From Qipengyuania sp. YIM B01966 (lineage in GTDB: Bacteria > Pseudomonadota > Alphaproteobacteria > Sphingomonadales > Sphingomonadaceae), in assembly GCF_016461955.1 (NCBI RefSeq), contig NZ_JADMNM010000001.1:243598-307597 (forward strand): a stretch of DNA of 64,000 nucleotides, given 5' to 3'. Below, piece after piece: positions 35,621-44,706 of the stretch. The position numbers and the translations under genes are program-made. Within the stretch, counting starts at the first letter, position 1; each line of letters starts with the position of its first letter. Under the pieces are notes generated by a model. The model was not told the origin of the DNA and did not search any database. It worked only from the letters and a program-made list of their open reading frames with translations.

Positions 35621-36772
35621 ATGACGCCTGCGGACCTGCGGATTGCCCTGTTCAGCGGCAATTACAACATGACGCTCGACGGCGCGAACCGCGCGCTCAA
35701 CCGGCTGGCCGAATATGTCATGCGGCAGGGCGCGGCGCTCAGGGTCTATTCGCCGACCAGCGACACGCCCGCCTTCGAGCCGCAGGGCGAGATCGTCTCG
35801 CTGCCCTCGCTCGCCTTCCCCACGCGCAGCGAATACCGGATGCCGATGGGGCTGTCCGCGGCGGTGGAGCGCGATCTGGCAGCGTTTGCGCCCAATATCG
35901 TCCATATCTCATCGCCCGATTTCAGCGCGCGCAAGGTGCTGAAATGGGCGCGGGCACGCAACATCCCGGTGCTCGCCTCGGTGCACACGCGGTTCGAGAC
36001 CTACCCGCGCTATTACGGGCTGGGTTTCCTCGAGCCCGCGCTGGAAGAATGGATCCGCCGTTTTTACCGCCAGTGCGATGCACTGGTGACGCCCTCGCCC
36101 AGCATGGTCGAAACGCTGCGCGAACAGGGGATGAACCGCGACATCTCGATCTGGTCGCGCGGGGTCGACCGCGAGGTGTTCAACCCGTCGCGCCGCGACC
36201 TTGGCTGGCGGCGTTCGCTGGGGATTGCTGACGATGCGGTGGCGATCACTTTCCTCGGGCGGCTGGTGATGGAAAAGGGGCTGGACGTTTTTGCCGACAC
36301 CATCGCCGAATTGCGCCGGCAGGGGGTGGCGCACCGCGTGCTGGTGATCGGTGACGGCCCGGCGCGCGGCTGGTTCGAAAAGGCGCTGCCGGCCGACGCC
36401 GCTTTTCCGGGTTTTCAGACCGGCCCCGATCTCGGCCGCGCGCTGGCGAGCGGGGATATCTTCTTCAACCCCTCGGTCACCGAAACCTTCGGCAATGTGA
36501 CGCTGGAGGCGATGGCCTGCGGCCTGCCGGTAGTGGCCGCCGGGGCGACCGGCAGTTCGAGCCTGGTCGAGGACGGCATTAACGGCCGGCTGGTCGCCGA
36601 TATGAGCGCCGCGGGCTTTGCCACCGCGCTTGCCCCCTATTGCGCCGATGGCGCCCTGCGCGCGCAGCACGGCGCAGCAGGCGAAGAGCGCGCCCGCGCC
36701 TATTCATGGGATGCGATCAATCAGGTGATGATCGACACCTATCTGCGCCTGATCGCCGCGCGCCGGGCCTAG
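35621..36772 (+). CDS. GT4-family glycosyltransferase
   Basis: A 383-residue retaining glycosyltransferase with two Rossmann halves. The N-half has IALFSGNYNMTLDGANRA and ASVHTRFETYPRYYG; the C-half has ITFLGRLVMEKGLDVF, VLVIGDGP and the donor-site motif SVTETFGNVTLEAMACGLPVV. It resembles alpha-mannosyltransferases that build glycolipids. ATG 35621 is chosen since the domain starts there. It is divergent from serC, and its stop codon overlaps that of a convergent membrane-protein gene. Confidence 0.87.
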   Translation: MTPADLRIALFSGNYNMTLDGANRALNRLAEYVMRQGAALRVYSPTSDTPAFEPQGEIVSLPSLAFPTRSEYRMPMGLSAAVERDLAAFAPNIVHISSPDFSARKVLKWARARNIPVLASVHTRFETYPRYYGLGFLEPALEEWIRRFYRQCDALVTPSPSMVETLREQGMNRDISIWSRGVDREVFNPSRRDLGWRRSLGIADDAVAITFLGRLVMEKGLDVFADTIAELRRQGVAHRVLVIGDGPARGWFEKALPADAAFPGFQTGPDLGRALASGDIFFNPSVTETFGNVTLEAMACGLPVVAAGATGSSSLVEDGINGRLVADMSAAGFATALAPYCADGALRAQHGAAGEERARAYSWDAINQVMIDTYLRLIAARRA

Positions 36773-37236
36773 CGCAGCAGGCCCCGCCGACGCATCATCC
36801 AGGCATAGGCAAACTGCGCCAACAGCGCCGCCCAGATCACCAGCGACATCAGCAGATGCGGCTGGCCCGCCAGCCACTCGGGCATCTCCATCGTCTGCTG
36901 ATAGAGCGTCGAACCCGCGAGCCCCGCCAGCGAGACGATGAAGGCAGTCACCGCATGGCGGCTGCGCATCAGCAGCAGCACGCTGCCCAGCACCGAAGCC
37001 CACACGCCCAGCGCCCACAGCGCATCGGCCCAGGCCGGCATCGACTGGAAGAAGGCCAGCGCGGCCGCCGGATCGATATTCATCCCTTCGGTCATGCTGG
37101 CGATGTAATCGACATTACCGAGCTGCGTCTGAAGGTAATCGTTCGCCGCGAAGCCATTCCAGGCAAGGCCGAGCGGCCCCACCAGCCACAGATGCCACGG
37201 TGCCCGGCCCCGCGCGCCATGTTTGTCCCTGTCCAT
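36769..37236 (-). CDS. Four-helix membrane protein of unknown function
   Basis: A 155-residue protein with hydrophobic segments near 15-30, 72-90, 95-115 and 128-147 and a basic C-terminus (MMRRRGLLR). A GGGGGA ribosome site precedes the ATG at 37236. Its stop lies in a CTAG shared with the glycosyltransferase stop. No recognisable family; the repeat of similar sphingomonad proteins suggests a conserved small membrane protein. Confidence 0.7.
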   Translation of the reverse strand: MDRDKHGARGRAPWHLWLVGPLGLAWNGFAANDYLQTQLGNVDYIASMTEGMNIDPAAALAFFQSMPAWADALWALGVWASVLGSVLLLMRSRHAVTAFIVSLAGLAGSTLYQQTMEMPEWLAGQPHLLMSLVIWAALLAQFAYAWMMRRRGLLR

Positions 37237-37328
37237 CGCCAAATCCCCCGTCGCACGCGCCCCCGCGGGGAGGATAAAGCACGGCGCGGCAATGGCAATC
37301 CGCGGCTCCGCCGCCTATCTGTTGGCGC

Positions 37329-38651
37329 ATGGCCGATCTGTTTGCCGATGATGCCCCGCCTGACCGCCCGCTGGACGATGCCGCGCCCGATGCGCCGTTG
37401 GCCGACCGGTTGCGGCCGCGCGCCTTGTCGGATGTCATCGGGCAGGAACATCTGACTGGCCTGGAAGGCGCGATCGGGCGGATGGTGGCCGCCGGGCGCC
37501 TGTCGAGCATGATCCTGTGGGGGCCGCCCGGCACCGGCAAGACCAGCGTTGCCCGCCTGCTCGCCGATGCGGTGGGGATGCGGTACCAGCCCATCAGCGC
37601 AGTATTTTCGGGCGTTGCCGATCTGCGCAAGGTATTTGCCGACGCAGATCGAGCCGCCCAGGCCGGCCAGCGCACACTACTGTTCGTGGACGAAATCCAC
37701 CGCTTCAACCGCGCGCAGCAGGACGGTTTCCTGCCGTTTGTCGAGCGCGGCACGGTAACGCTGGTCGGCGCCACCACCGAAAATCCCAGTTTCGAATTGA
37801 ACGCCGCGCTGCTCAGCCGGGCGCAGGTGCTGATCCTCCACCGGCTCGATGCGGAAGCGCTCGGCAGCTTGCTCGCGCGGGCGGAGGCGCTTGAAGGGCA
37901 GCTGCCATTGACCGCCGAGGCGCGCGAGGCGCTGATCGCCAGCGCCGATGGCGACGGGCGATTTCTGCTCAACCAGGCCGAAACCCTCTATGCCGCGCAG
38001 CTAGCCCGGCCGCTCGACCCGGCGGCGCTCGGTGCGTTTCTCCAGCGGCGGGTGGCGGTCTATGACAAGGACCGCGAGGGCCATTACGGGCTGATCTCCG
38101 CCTGGCACAAGGCGCTGCGTGGGTCGGATCCCGATGCCGCGCTCTATTACATGGCGCGGATGCTGGTGGCGGGCGAGCAGCCGCATTTCGTGCTGCGCCG
38201 GCTGGTCCGCGCGGCGGTGGAGGATATCGGCCTCGCCGATCCGCAAGCGCTGGTCCAGTGCCTCGCCGCCAAGGACGCCTACGACTTTCTCGGTTCGCCC
38301 GAAGGGGAGCTGGCGATCGTTCAGGCGTGCCTCTATTGCGCGACCGCGCCCAAATCGAACGCCGCCTATACGGCGCACAAGGCCGCTTGGCGCACCGCCC
38401 GCGAGACGGGCAGCCTCCAGCCGCCGCTGCACATCCTGGGCGCCCCGACCAAGCTGATGCGCGAGGCCGGTTACGGCGCGGGCTATGCCTACGATCACGA
38501 TGCCGAAGACGCATTTTCGGGCGCCGATTACTGGCCCGCCGAACTGGGCCGGCAGCAATTTTACGACCCGCCCGATCGCGGGTTCGAGCGCGAGGTCAGG
38601 AAGCGGCTCGATTACTGGGCGCGGCTGCGCGACGAACGGCAGGGGGCGTGA
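37329..38651 (+). CDS. rarA: Replication-associated recombination protein RarA (MgsA)
   Basis: A 440-residue AAA+ ATPase acting at stalled replication forks. Walker A is ILWGPPGTGKTS, Walker B LLFVDEIHRFN, sensor 1 LVGATTENPSFELN, and the C-terminal tetramerisation domain has YDKDREGHYGLISAWHKALRGSDPDAALYY in successive parts. Its stop overlaps the start of the next gene (GTGA), coupling it to an RNase H-like protein. Confidence 0.95.
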   Translation: MADLFADDAPPDRPLDDAAPDAPLADRLRPRALSDVIGQEHLTGLEGAIGRMVAAGRLSSMILWGPPGTGKTSVARLLADAVGMRYQPISAVFSGVADLRKVFADADRAAQAGQRTLLFVDEIHRFNRAQQDGFLPFVERGTVTLVGATTENPSFELNAALLSRAQVLILHRLDAEALGSLLARAEALEGQLPLTAEAREALIASADGDGRFLLNQAETLYAAQLARPLDPAALGAFLQRRVAVYDKDREGHYGLISAWHKALRGSDPDAALYYMARMLVAGEQPHFVLRRLVRAAVEDIGLADPQALVQCLAAKDAYDFLGSPEGELAIVQACLYCATAPKSNAAYTAHKAAWRTARETGSLQPPLHILGAPTKLMREAGYGAGYAYDHDAEDAFSGADYWPAELGRQQFYDPPDRGFEREVRKRLDYWARLRDERQGA

Positions 38652-39523
38652 GGCCCGGCCGGTTTCGCCATTTCGCCGCGATCGACTGGTCGGGTGCGGC
38701 GGGCGAGCGCCATAAGGGCATCGCGCTGGCGATTTGCGCTGCGGGCACCGCCGCCCCGCGCCTGATCCGCCCCGGACACCGCTGGTCCCGCGCCGAGGTG
38801 GCGGACTGGCTGACGGAAGCGATGCCCCAAGATACGTTGGTGGGGCTAGATATTTCGGGCGCGCTCGCTTTTGCCGATTTCGGGGCATATTTTCCCGGCT
38901 GGCAAAACAGCCCGCCTGATGCGCGCAGCCTATGGGCGCTGATCGACCGGGTCTGCGCCGACGAACCGCATCTGGGCGCAGGGGCCTTTGTCGACAATCC
39001 GGAGATTGCGCGCCATTTCCGCCGCCATGGCGGACGCGAGGGCGATCTGTTCGGGGGCGGTATCGGCCGCTTGCGCGTAACCGAGCATGACGGTCAGCGC
39101 GCGCTGGGATGCCGCCCGACGAGCAATTTCAACCTTGTCGGCGCGGCGCAGGTGGGCAAGGCGAGCCTCACCGGCATGCGCGTGCTGCACCGCGTCAGCG
39201 GAAGGCTCGCCTTGTGGCCGTTCGACCCGCTGCCCTCGCACGGGTCGGTCGCGGTGGAGATCTATACCGCGGTCGCCGCGCTCGCCGCCGGGCGCCCGGC
39301 GGGGCGCTCCAAGCTGCGCAGCCATGCCGAACTGGGCGATGCGCTCGCCGTGTTGGGCAGCGCACGCGTCAGGGGGGCAGGTCCGATCGACGATCACAGC
39401 GCAGACGCGCTGCTCGCCGCGGCCTGGCTGCGAACTATCGCGCATAATCCGTCGCTGTGGCAACCCGCCGGGATGACCCCCGACATCGCCCGCACGGAAG
39501 GGTGGACGTTTGGTGTCGGCTAA
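38648..39523 (+). CDS. RNase H-fold (DUF429-like) protein coupled to rarA
   Basis: A 291-residue protein starting with GTG inside the rarA stop codon. The opening FAAIDWSGAAGERHKGIALAI, a strand with Asp then a hydrophobic strand, together with LVGLDISGAL and a late acidic segment (GPIDDHSADALLAAAWL), recalls the three acidic positions of RNase H-like nucleases such as DUF429. This family assignment is by pattern only. Coupling to rarA suggests, but does not prove, a DNA or RNA processing role at forks. Confidence 0.65.
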   Translation: MRPGRFRHFAAIDWSGAAGERHKGIALAICAAGTAAPRLIRPGHRWSRAEVADWLTEAMPQDTLVGLDISGALAFADFGAYFPGWQNSPPDARSLWALIDRVCADEPHLGAGAFVDNPEIARHFRRHGGREGDLFGGGIGRLRVTEHDGQRALGCRPTSNFNLVGAAQVGKASLTGMRVLHRVSGRLALWPFDPLPSHGSVAVEIYTAVAALAAGRPAGRSKLRSHAELGDALAVLGSARVRGAGPIDDHSADALLAAAWLRTIAHNPSLWQPAGMTPDIARTEGWTFGVG

Positions 39524-39535
39524 GCCCCGCGTTGA

Positions 39536-40153
39536 CTAGGCCGGAGTGCGCATGATTCCGCGCCGCACCAGCGCGTTGGCGGCATCGGCCACCTCGTCCA
39601 GCGATTGCGCGTCGTCCCACACCGCGTAACGCAGGCCGAGGAATACGTTGATGCCCATGATCGCCCAGGCATCGCTCTCACCCAGATCGGGGCGATAGAC
39701 CCCCGCCGCGATTCCCTGCTGCAGCCGGGCATGGATGCGCTGCGCGGCAGATTCGTAATGCGCGCGATAGCTGGCCGGATCGACGAATTCCGCCTCGTCG
39801 ATGATGCGGTAGATTTCCTTGTGCTCGCGCGCGAAGGCCAGAAACGCAGCCAGCACGTTGCGCTCGGTCTCGGGCGGCGTCAGCCCGTCATGCTGCGCGC
39901 CGCGCGCCTCGTCGCGCACCCGGCCGCTGAAATCCTGCACCACCGCGCGAAAGATCGCGTCCTTGCTGTCGAAATAGGTGTAGAAGCTGCCCAGCGCGAC
40001 ACCGGCCCGGCGTGTGATCCCGCTGATCGAGCCATCGTGGAAGCCCTTCTCACCAAACTCCTCAACTGCGGCGTCGAGCAGTTTGCGCAAGGTGCGCCGG
40101 CCGCGTTCGGTGCGCGGGCGCTTGTCGCTTTCGATCGCTGCGCTCCCCTCCAT
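39536..40153 (-). CDS. TetR-family transcriptional regulator
   Basis: A 205-residue repressor. The N-terminal helix-turn-helix (about 18-62) reads LLDAAVEEFGEKGFHDGSI...AGVALGSFYTYFDSKDAIF. The remainder is an all-helical ligand-binding and dimer domain. ATG 40153 with GAGG five bases upstream is preferred to an upstream in-frame start. It is divergent from a TonB-dependent receptor gene, and a palindrome sits between them, so it probably represses that receptor and itself. The ligand is unknown. Confidence 0.88.
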   Translation of the reverse strand: MEGSAAIESDKRPRTERGRRTLRKLLDAAVEEFGEKGFHDGSISGITRRAGVALGSFYTYFDSKDAIFRAVVQDFSGRVRDEARGAQHDGLTPPETERNVLAAFLAFAREHKEIYRIIDEAEFVDPASYRAHYESAAQRIHARLQQGIAAGVYRPDLGESDAWAIMGINVFLGLRYAVWDDAQSLDEVADAANALVRRGIMRTPA

Positions 40154-40195
40154 GGCCGCCTCGCTAACGTGCGCGCAGCCCACGCGCAAACAAAA

Positions 40196-40215
40196 AGTTG
40201 AAACCTGGTTCAACT
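40196..40215. promoter_or_regulatory. Probable TetR operator
   Basis: AGTTGAA-ACCTGG-TTCAACT has perfect 7-base arms and lies in the gap between the divergent tetR and receptor starts, 48 bases before the receptor ATG. The size and symmetry fit a TetR dimer site. Confidence 0.6.
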
Positions 40216-40263
40216 ATCAATAATACGTCTGTCATAACAGCATCACACCCTGGGAGGATAGCC

Positions 40264-42651
40264 ATGATTTCGCGTAACCGCCTGTTTGTTCGCGCCAGCC
40301 TGGGCGCGCTTGTCGCCGCTGGCGGATTCGCTGCGGCGCCTGCTCTGGCGCAGGACAGCGCCACGCAGGTCGCCAATGTCGATGAGCGGGCGGACGATGC
40401 CGGCGTCATTACCGTCACTGCCCGCCGGCGCGAGGAAAGCCTTGTCGACGTGCCGATCGCCGTCACCGCCTATAGCGGCGAGGCGCTGGCCCAATCGGGG
40501 GCGATCGACATCACCGACATTGCGCAGACCACCCCGAACACCACGCTCGAGGCATCGCGCGGGACCAACTCGACGCTCAGCGCCTTTATCCGCGGCGTCG
40601 GCCAGCAGGATCCGGTATCGGGCTTCGAACAGGGTGTCGGCATCTACCTCGACGATGTCTATCTCAACCGCCCGCAAGCTGCCGTGCTGGACATTTACGA
40701 TGTCGAACGGATCGAAGTGCTGCGCGGGCCGCAGGGCACGCTGTACGGCCGCAACACGATTGGCGGCGCGGTCAAATATGTTACCCGCCAGTTGCCGCAG
40801 GAATTCGCGCTGACGGCGCGGGCGACGTACGGCACCTATAACCAGCTCGACGGGGTGCTGTCGGCCTCCGCCCCGCTGGGCGACATGGTACGGATTGGCG
40901 GCGCTGTCGCGCGGCTGACCCGTGATGGCTTCGGCAGCAACCTCACCACCGGGCGCGAAAACTACAACAAGGACGTTTGGGCCGCGCGCGGCACGTTCGA
41001 ACTTGGCGGGCATGGGGAGCCGGTGCTGATCCGCATTTCAGGCGACTGGACGCGTGATACGTCCGAACCGCGCGGCGGCCACCGGCTGATCCCCGGCCTC
41101 TTGTCGGGCGCGCCGGTGCTGGCCAATGTGTTCGACACGCGCGGCGGGCTCCTGACCCCCGAACAGGAAGTCGAGGGGTTCGGCCTGGCGATGAACGTAT
41201 CGGTCGATCTCAGCGACAGCCTGACGCTGCGGTCGATCAGCGCCTGGCGCAAGGACGACACCTACACCCCGATCGATTTCGATGCGCTCCCCGCAGCCGA
41301 TCTCGACGTTCCGGGCACCTATTTCAACGAACAGCTCAGCCAGGAATTCCAGCTGGTCTATGAAAGCGACCGGCTGTCGGGTCTGGTTGGGTTCTATTAC
41401 CTTGATGCGCGCGCCGACACCGCTTTCGATGTGCGGCTGTTCACCACCCTACCCGGCTTCACCGCCTTCACCGAAGCCAATGTCGATACCGAAACCTATG
41501 CGGTGTTCGGCGATCTCACCTACGATCTGACTGACCAGCTCAGCGTTTCGCTCGGCGGGCGCTACACCTGGGATACGCGCACTGCCGACATCCTGCGGCA
41601 GAGCTATCTCGGCGGCGGCTCGCCGTTCTTCGGCGGGGCCGGCATTGCCGCCGGCGCGCCCAGCACCAATTTCTCGGGCAGCCGCGAATTCAAGAAGTTC
41701 ACCCCGCGCGCCTCAGTCAGCTTCCAGCCGACGTCCGAACACAATCTTTACGCCAGCTATTCGCAGGGCTTCAAGGGCGGCGGGTTCGATCCGCGCGGGG
41801 TCGGCACCAACGCGCCGGCGGCCATCCCCGGCCGGCCAACCGATGCCGAAGTCACAGCGTTCCTCAGCTTCCTGCCTGAAAGCGTCGACAGCTACGAAAT
41901 CGGCTACAAGGGCAATCTGCTGGACGGCGCGCTATATGTCGCTCTGGCTGGCTTTTATGCCGATTACAGCGACGTCCAGATTCCCGGTTCGGTCGGCTGC
42001 ACCGTGTTTGTCGCCGGCCAGCCCGTGCAGAGCTTCTGCGGCATCGTGTCCAATGCCGGCAAGGCGACCTTCAAGGGGCTGGAGCTGGAAACCACCGCGC
42101 GTCTCGGACGCGACCTCGCAACGCCGGGCGACCGGCTGAGCCTGTCGGGCGCGGCCGGCTATATCGACGCGCAGTATGACGAATATGTTACCAATATTGG
42201 CGGCCGGCCGACCGACGTGGCCGAATTCCGCGAGGTGCAGAACACGCCCAGCTTCACCGGCAGCGCGACGCTCGCCTACATGACGCCGGTGGGCGATGGC
42301 GATCTGAACTTCTCGACCACCGTGTCCTATCGGTCGAAGACCTATCAGTTCGAAATCCCCAACCCCTATCTCGATCAGGACGGGTTCGCACTGTGGGATG
42401 CCAATCTGGTCTATAACGCGCCCGGCAATGGCTGGAGCATCGGGCTGCACGGCCGCAATTTGCTCGACAAGGAATACAAGACCAGCGGCTATACCTTTGT
42501 CGCGGCCAACCCCACTACCGGCGCGATTCCCACTGGCGCGAACGGCTACCCCGTCCCGACACTGGGCCGCGAAGGCACGCTGACCGCCTATTACGGCAAC
42601 CCGCGGCAGGTATTCGTCACCGGCACCGTCCGCTTCGGCGGCGCGCGCTGA
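40264..42651 (+). CDS. TonB-dependent outer-membrane receptor
   Basis: A 795-residue outer-membrane transporter. The signal peptide is cleaved after APALA (about residue 30). A TonB-box-like VITVTA lies near residue 50, the plug domain spans about 60-175 (VLRGPQGTLYGRNTIGGAVKYV), and a 22-strand barrel follows, ending with an aromatic-poor VRFGGAR. A GGGAGG ribosome site precedes the ATG. Substrate unknown; many sphingomonad receptors of this form take up organic compounds rather than iron. A TetR regulator is divergent. Confidence 0.93.
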   Translation: MISRNRLFVRASLGALVAAGGFAAAPALAQDSATQVANVDERADDAGVITVTARRREESLVDVPIAVTAYSGEALAQSGAIDITDIAQTTPNTTLEASRGTNSTLSAFIRGVGQQDPVSGFEQGVGIYLDDVYLNRPQAAVLDIYDVERIEVLRGPQGTLYGRNTIGGAVKYVTRQLPQEFALTARATYGTYNQLDGVLSASAPLGDMVRIGGAVARLTRDGFGSNLTTGRENYNKDVWAARGTFELGGHGEPVLIRISGDWTRDTSEPRGGHRLIPGLLSGAPVLANVFDTRGGLLTPEQEVEGFGLAMNVSVDLSDSLTLRSISAWRKDDTYTPIDFDALPAADLDVPGTYFNEQLSQEFQLVYESDRLSGLVGFYYLDARADTAFDVRLFTTLPGFTAFTEANVDTETYAVFGDLTYDLTDQLSVSLGGRYTWDTRTADILRQSYLGGGSPFFGGAGIAAGAPSTNFSGSREFKKFTPRASVSFQPTSEHNLYASYSQGFKGGGFDPRGVGTNAPAAIPGRPTDAEVTAFLSFLPESVDSYEIGYKGNLLDGALYVALAGFYADYSDVQIPGSVGCTVFVAGQPVQSFCGIVSNAGKATFKGLELETTARLGRDLATPGDRLSLSGAAGYIDAQYDEYVTNIGGRPTDVAEFREVQNTPSFTGSATLAYMTPVGDGDLNFSTTVSYRSKTYQFEIPNPYLDQDGFALWDANLVYNAPGNGWSIGLHGRNLLDKEYKTSGYTFVAANPTTGAIPTGANGYPVPTLGREGTLTAYYGNPRQVFVTGTVRFGGAR

Positions 42652-42704
42652 GCCGCGCTTGATGCTGGACCTGCGGCGCCCGATATTGCAAAGAGCGCCG
42701 CAGC

Positions 42705-42780
<76 letters not shown>

Positions 42781-42791
42781 TCCTTGTGTGT

Positions 42792-42809
42792 GCACCCCGT
42801 CCGGGGTGC
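42792..42809 (+). terminator. Hairpin after tRNA-Thr
   Basis: GCACCCC-GTCC-GGGGTGC, a perfect 7-base stem 11 bases past the tRNA, followed by GATTT. Probably ends the tRNA transcript. Confidence 0.55.
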
Positions 42810-42887
42810 GATTTCCTCGCTTCGCTGCGGGCGGCCGGTCGGCCTTGCGGCGCCTGCGCGCCGGGTTCCGGCAACGCCCGGTTGAGG

Positions 42888-43358
42888 TCAACCGCGCCCG
42901 CGATAGGGCTGGACGCCCTGATCGGGCACCCACAGGCCGGCCGGCGGCGCGCCGGTTTGCCAGAAAACGTCGATCGGGATGCCGCCGCGCGGATACCAGT
43001 AGCCGCCAATCCGCAGCCATTGCGGGCGCATTTCCTCCGCGAGCCGCTGACCGATGCCGACCGTCACATCCTCGTGAAACCCGGCATGGTTGCGGAAGCT
43101 GCCGAGAAAAAGCTTCAGGCTTTTCGATTCCACGATCGTCTCGCCCGGCGCGTAATCGATCACCAGATGCGCGAAATCGGGCTGGCCGGTGACCGGGCAC
43201 AGCGAGGTGAATTCGGGCGCGGCAAAGCGCACCAGATAGAGCGTCCCGGTGCGCGGATTGGGCACATAGTCGAGCACCGCCGCGTCCGGCGAGGCGGGCA
43301 AGGTGCTGGCCTGCCCCAGGTGCAGCGGGGCGGCGGGGCGGTCCGGTGTGTCATCCAT
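42888..43358 (-). CDS. queF: NADPH-dependent 7-cyano-7-deazaguanine reductase
   Basis: A 156-residue short-form QueF of the T-fold family that reduces preQ0 to preQ1 in queuosine synthesis. The nucleophile C54 in [12 protein letters not shown] and the acid D61 are present, and [15 protein letters not shown] is the QueF motif. ATG 43358 is chosen because the domain begins soon after; the longer frame has no support. It is divergent from a proline-rich membrane protein gene and convergent with tRNA-Thr. Confidence 0.94.
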   Translation of the reverse strand: MDDTPDRPAAPLHLGQASTLPASPDAAVLDYVPNPRTGTLYLVRFAAPEFTSLCPVTGQPDFAHLVIDYAPGETIVESKSLKLFLGSFRNHAGFHEDVTVGIGQRLAEEMRPQWLRIGGYWYPRGGIPIDVFWQTGAPPAGLWVPDQGVQPYRGRG

Positions 43359-43456
43359 GCCGCGCTGATGGCCCGATCGCGGCAGCAGGGCAAGCGGGCT
43401 TTGCCGCCATGCGATTAAACGCCTATTCAGCCCCCCCCATGCCATTGCCTGCCCTT

Positions 43457-44662
43457 ATGTCCAGTCCGCCTGTGCCGTCCCGATACCGCTTCCTCGCCGT
43501 GTTTGGTGCGTTGTGCCTGTTCGCTCAGCCCCAGATCGCCGCGGCGCAGAGCGACCCGCGCGATTTCCAGTTGCAACCGGCGCCGACGCCGACCGGCCAG
43601 GGCAATGTGCAGGGCCCGGTGGACGAAGGCGCGCAGATCCGTCCGCGGCCGACGCCGCGCCCGCAACCGGCGGCCACGCCGACCCCGCGTCCGACCGCAG
43701 GCGCGCCGACCCCCACCTCTCCCGAAACGCGTCCGGCGCCGGCGCCGCGCGAGACAGCGCGGCCCGCGCCGCGCCAGACTGTCCCCGCCCCCTCCCCCCG
43801 GATCACGCCTCTCGCGCCCGCCAGTGCGCCCGTTGCCGCGCCGCCGCCGGTCGCGTTGCCGACCGGGCCGGACATCGCTGACCCGTTGGGTGATGTCAGC
43901 CCCGATGCCGGTATCGCGGCCCCCGCGGGCGACGCGGCGACTACGCCCGGCATCCCCGCCGTGACCCGCCGGGCGGCGCAACCGGTGGAGACGGGAGGCG
44001 GCTTTCCCTGGTGGTTAGCGGTGCTCGCGGCTCTCGCGGCGCTGATCGCTGGCGGATATGCGCTGTGGCGACGGCAAGATGCCAAACCGCTGCCGGTGCC
44101 CGAATTCGTCCCCGCCGCTACCGCCCCGCGCCCCCCAGTGCCCACAGGGCCAGCCCCCACCACTAACCAGACGACCCCGGTCGCCCCCGTCCTGCGCGGG
44201 CTGGGGGTCGAAGTCGAGGCGGTCAAGCTGACCCGCAGCCTGATGGCGGTAACGGTCGATTATCGCATCCGCCTCATCAATCGCGGCCCCGCGACGACCG
44301 GCCCGCTCACGCTGCTTGGCGATCTGGTCAGCGCACATGGCGGGCTGCCGGTCGAACGCCAGATGGCCGACGCGGCGCAGGCGCTGCCGGCGCTGTCAAC
44401 AATCGGGGCGCTGTCGGCGGGCGAACCCCATCTGGCCGAAGGGCAAATCCGCCTCCCCTTGCAGGAGGTCACGCCGATCCGCCAAGGCAATGCGCCGCTC
44501 TTCGTGCCCCTGCTGCGGCTGCGCGTCGAGGGCTTGGCCGATCCGGTCATCAGCACCTACGTCATCGGCCTGCGCCAGCCGGGTAGCACGCGCTTGCAGC
44601 CCTTTCGGCTTGACGAAACGCCGCAAAGCTACAGCCAGATCGGCCAGCGCGCGCTGGGCTGA
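43457..44662 (+). CDS. Proline-rich single-pass membrane protein
   Basis: A 401-residue predicted envelope protein. A signal peptide (about 1-32, ending AAAQ) leads to a long Pro/Ala/Thr-rich region (about 33-170) rich in PTP, PAP and RP pairs. A transmembrane helix (about 183-205, WWLAVLAALAALIAGGYALW) follows, then a C-terminal beta-rich domain (about 240-401: VEVEAVKLTRSLMAVTVDYRIRL). The start could also be the ATG at 43439. No family is recognised. Divergent with queF; the sulfurtransferase gene begins 44 bases after it. Confidence 0.7.
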   Translation: MSSPPVPSRYRFLAVFGALCLFAQPQIAAAQSDPRDFQLQPAPTPTGQGNVQGPVDEGAQIRPRPTPRPQPAATPTPRPTAGAPTPTSPETRPAPAPRETARPAPRQTVPAPSPRITPLAPASAPVAAPPPVALPTGPDIADPLGDVSPDAGIAAPAGDAATTPGIPAVTRRAAQPVETGGGFPWWLAVLAALAALIAGGYALWRRQDAKPLPVPEFVPAATAPRPPVPTGPAPTTNQTTPVAPVLRGLGVEVEAVKLTRSLMAVTVDYRIRLINRGPATTGPLTLLGDLVSAHGGLPVERQMADAAQALPALSTIGALSAGEPHLAEGQIRLPLQEVTPIRQGNAPLFVPLLRLRVEGLADPVISTYVIGLRQPGSTRLQPFRLDETPQSYSQIGQRALG

Positions 44663-44706
44663 AGCCCCTCTCGACGCGGGTTGCCCGCCGCGCTAGGCCG
44701 GGGGCG

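Noticed and set aside
43346-43456. Upstream start for the proline-rich membrane protein
   Set aside because: The longer frame overlaps the divergent queF start; the ATG at 43457 leads directly into a signal peptide.
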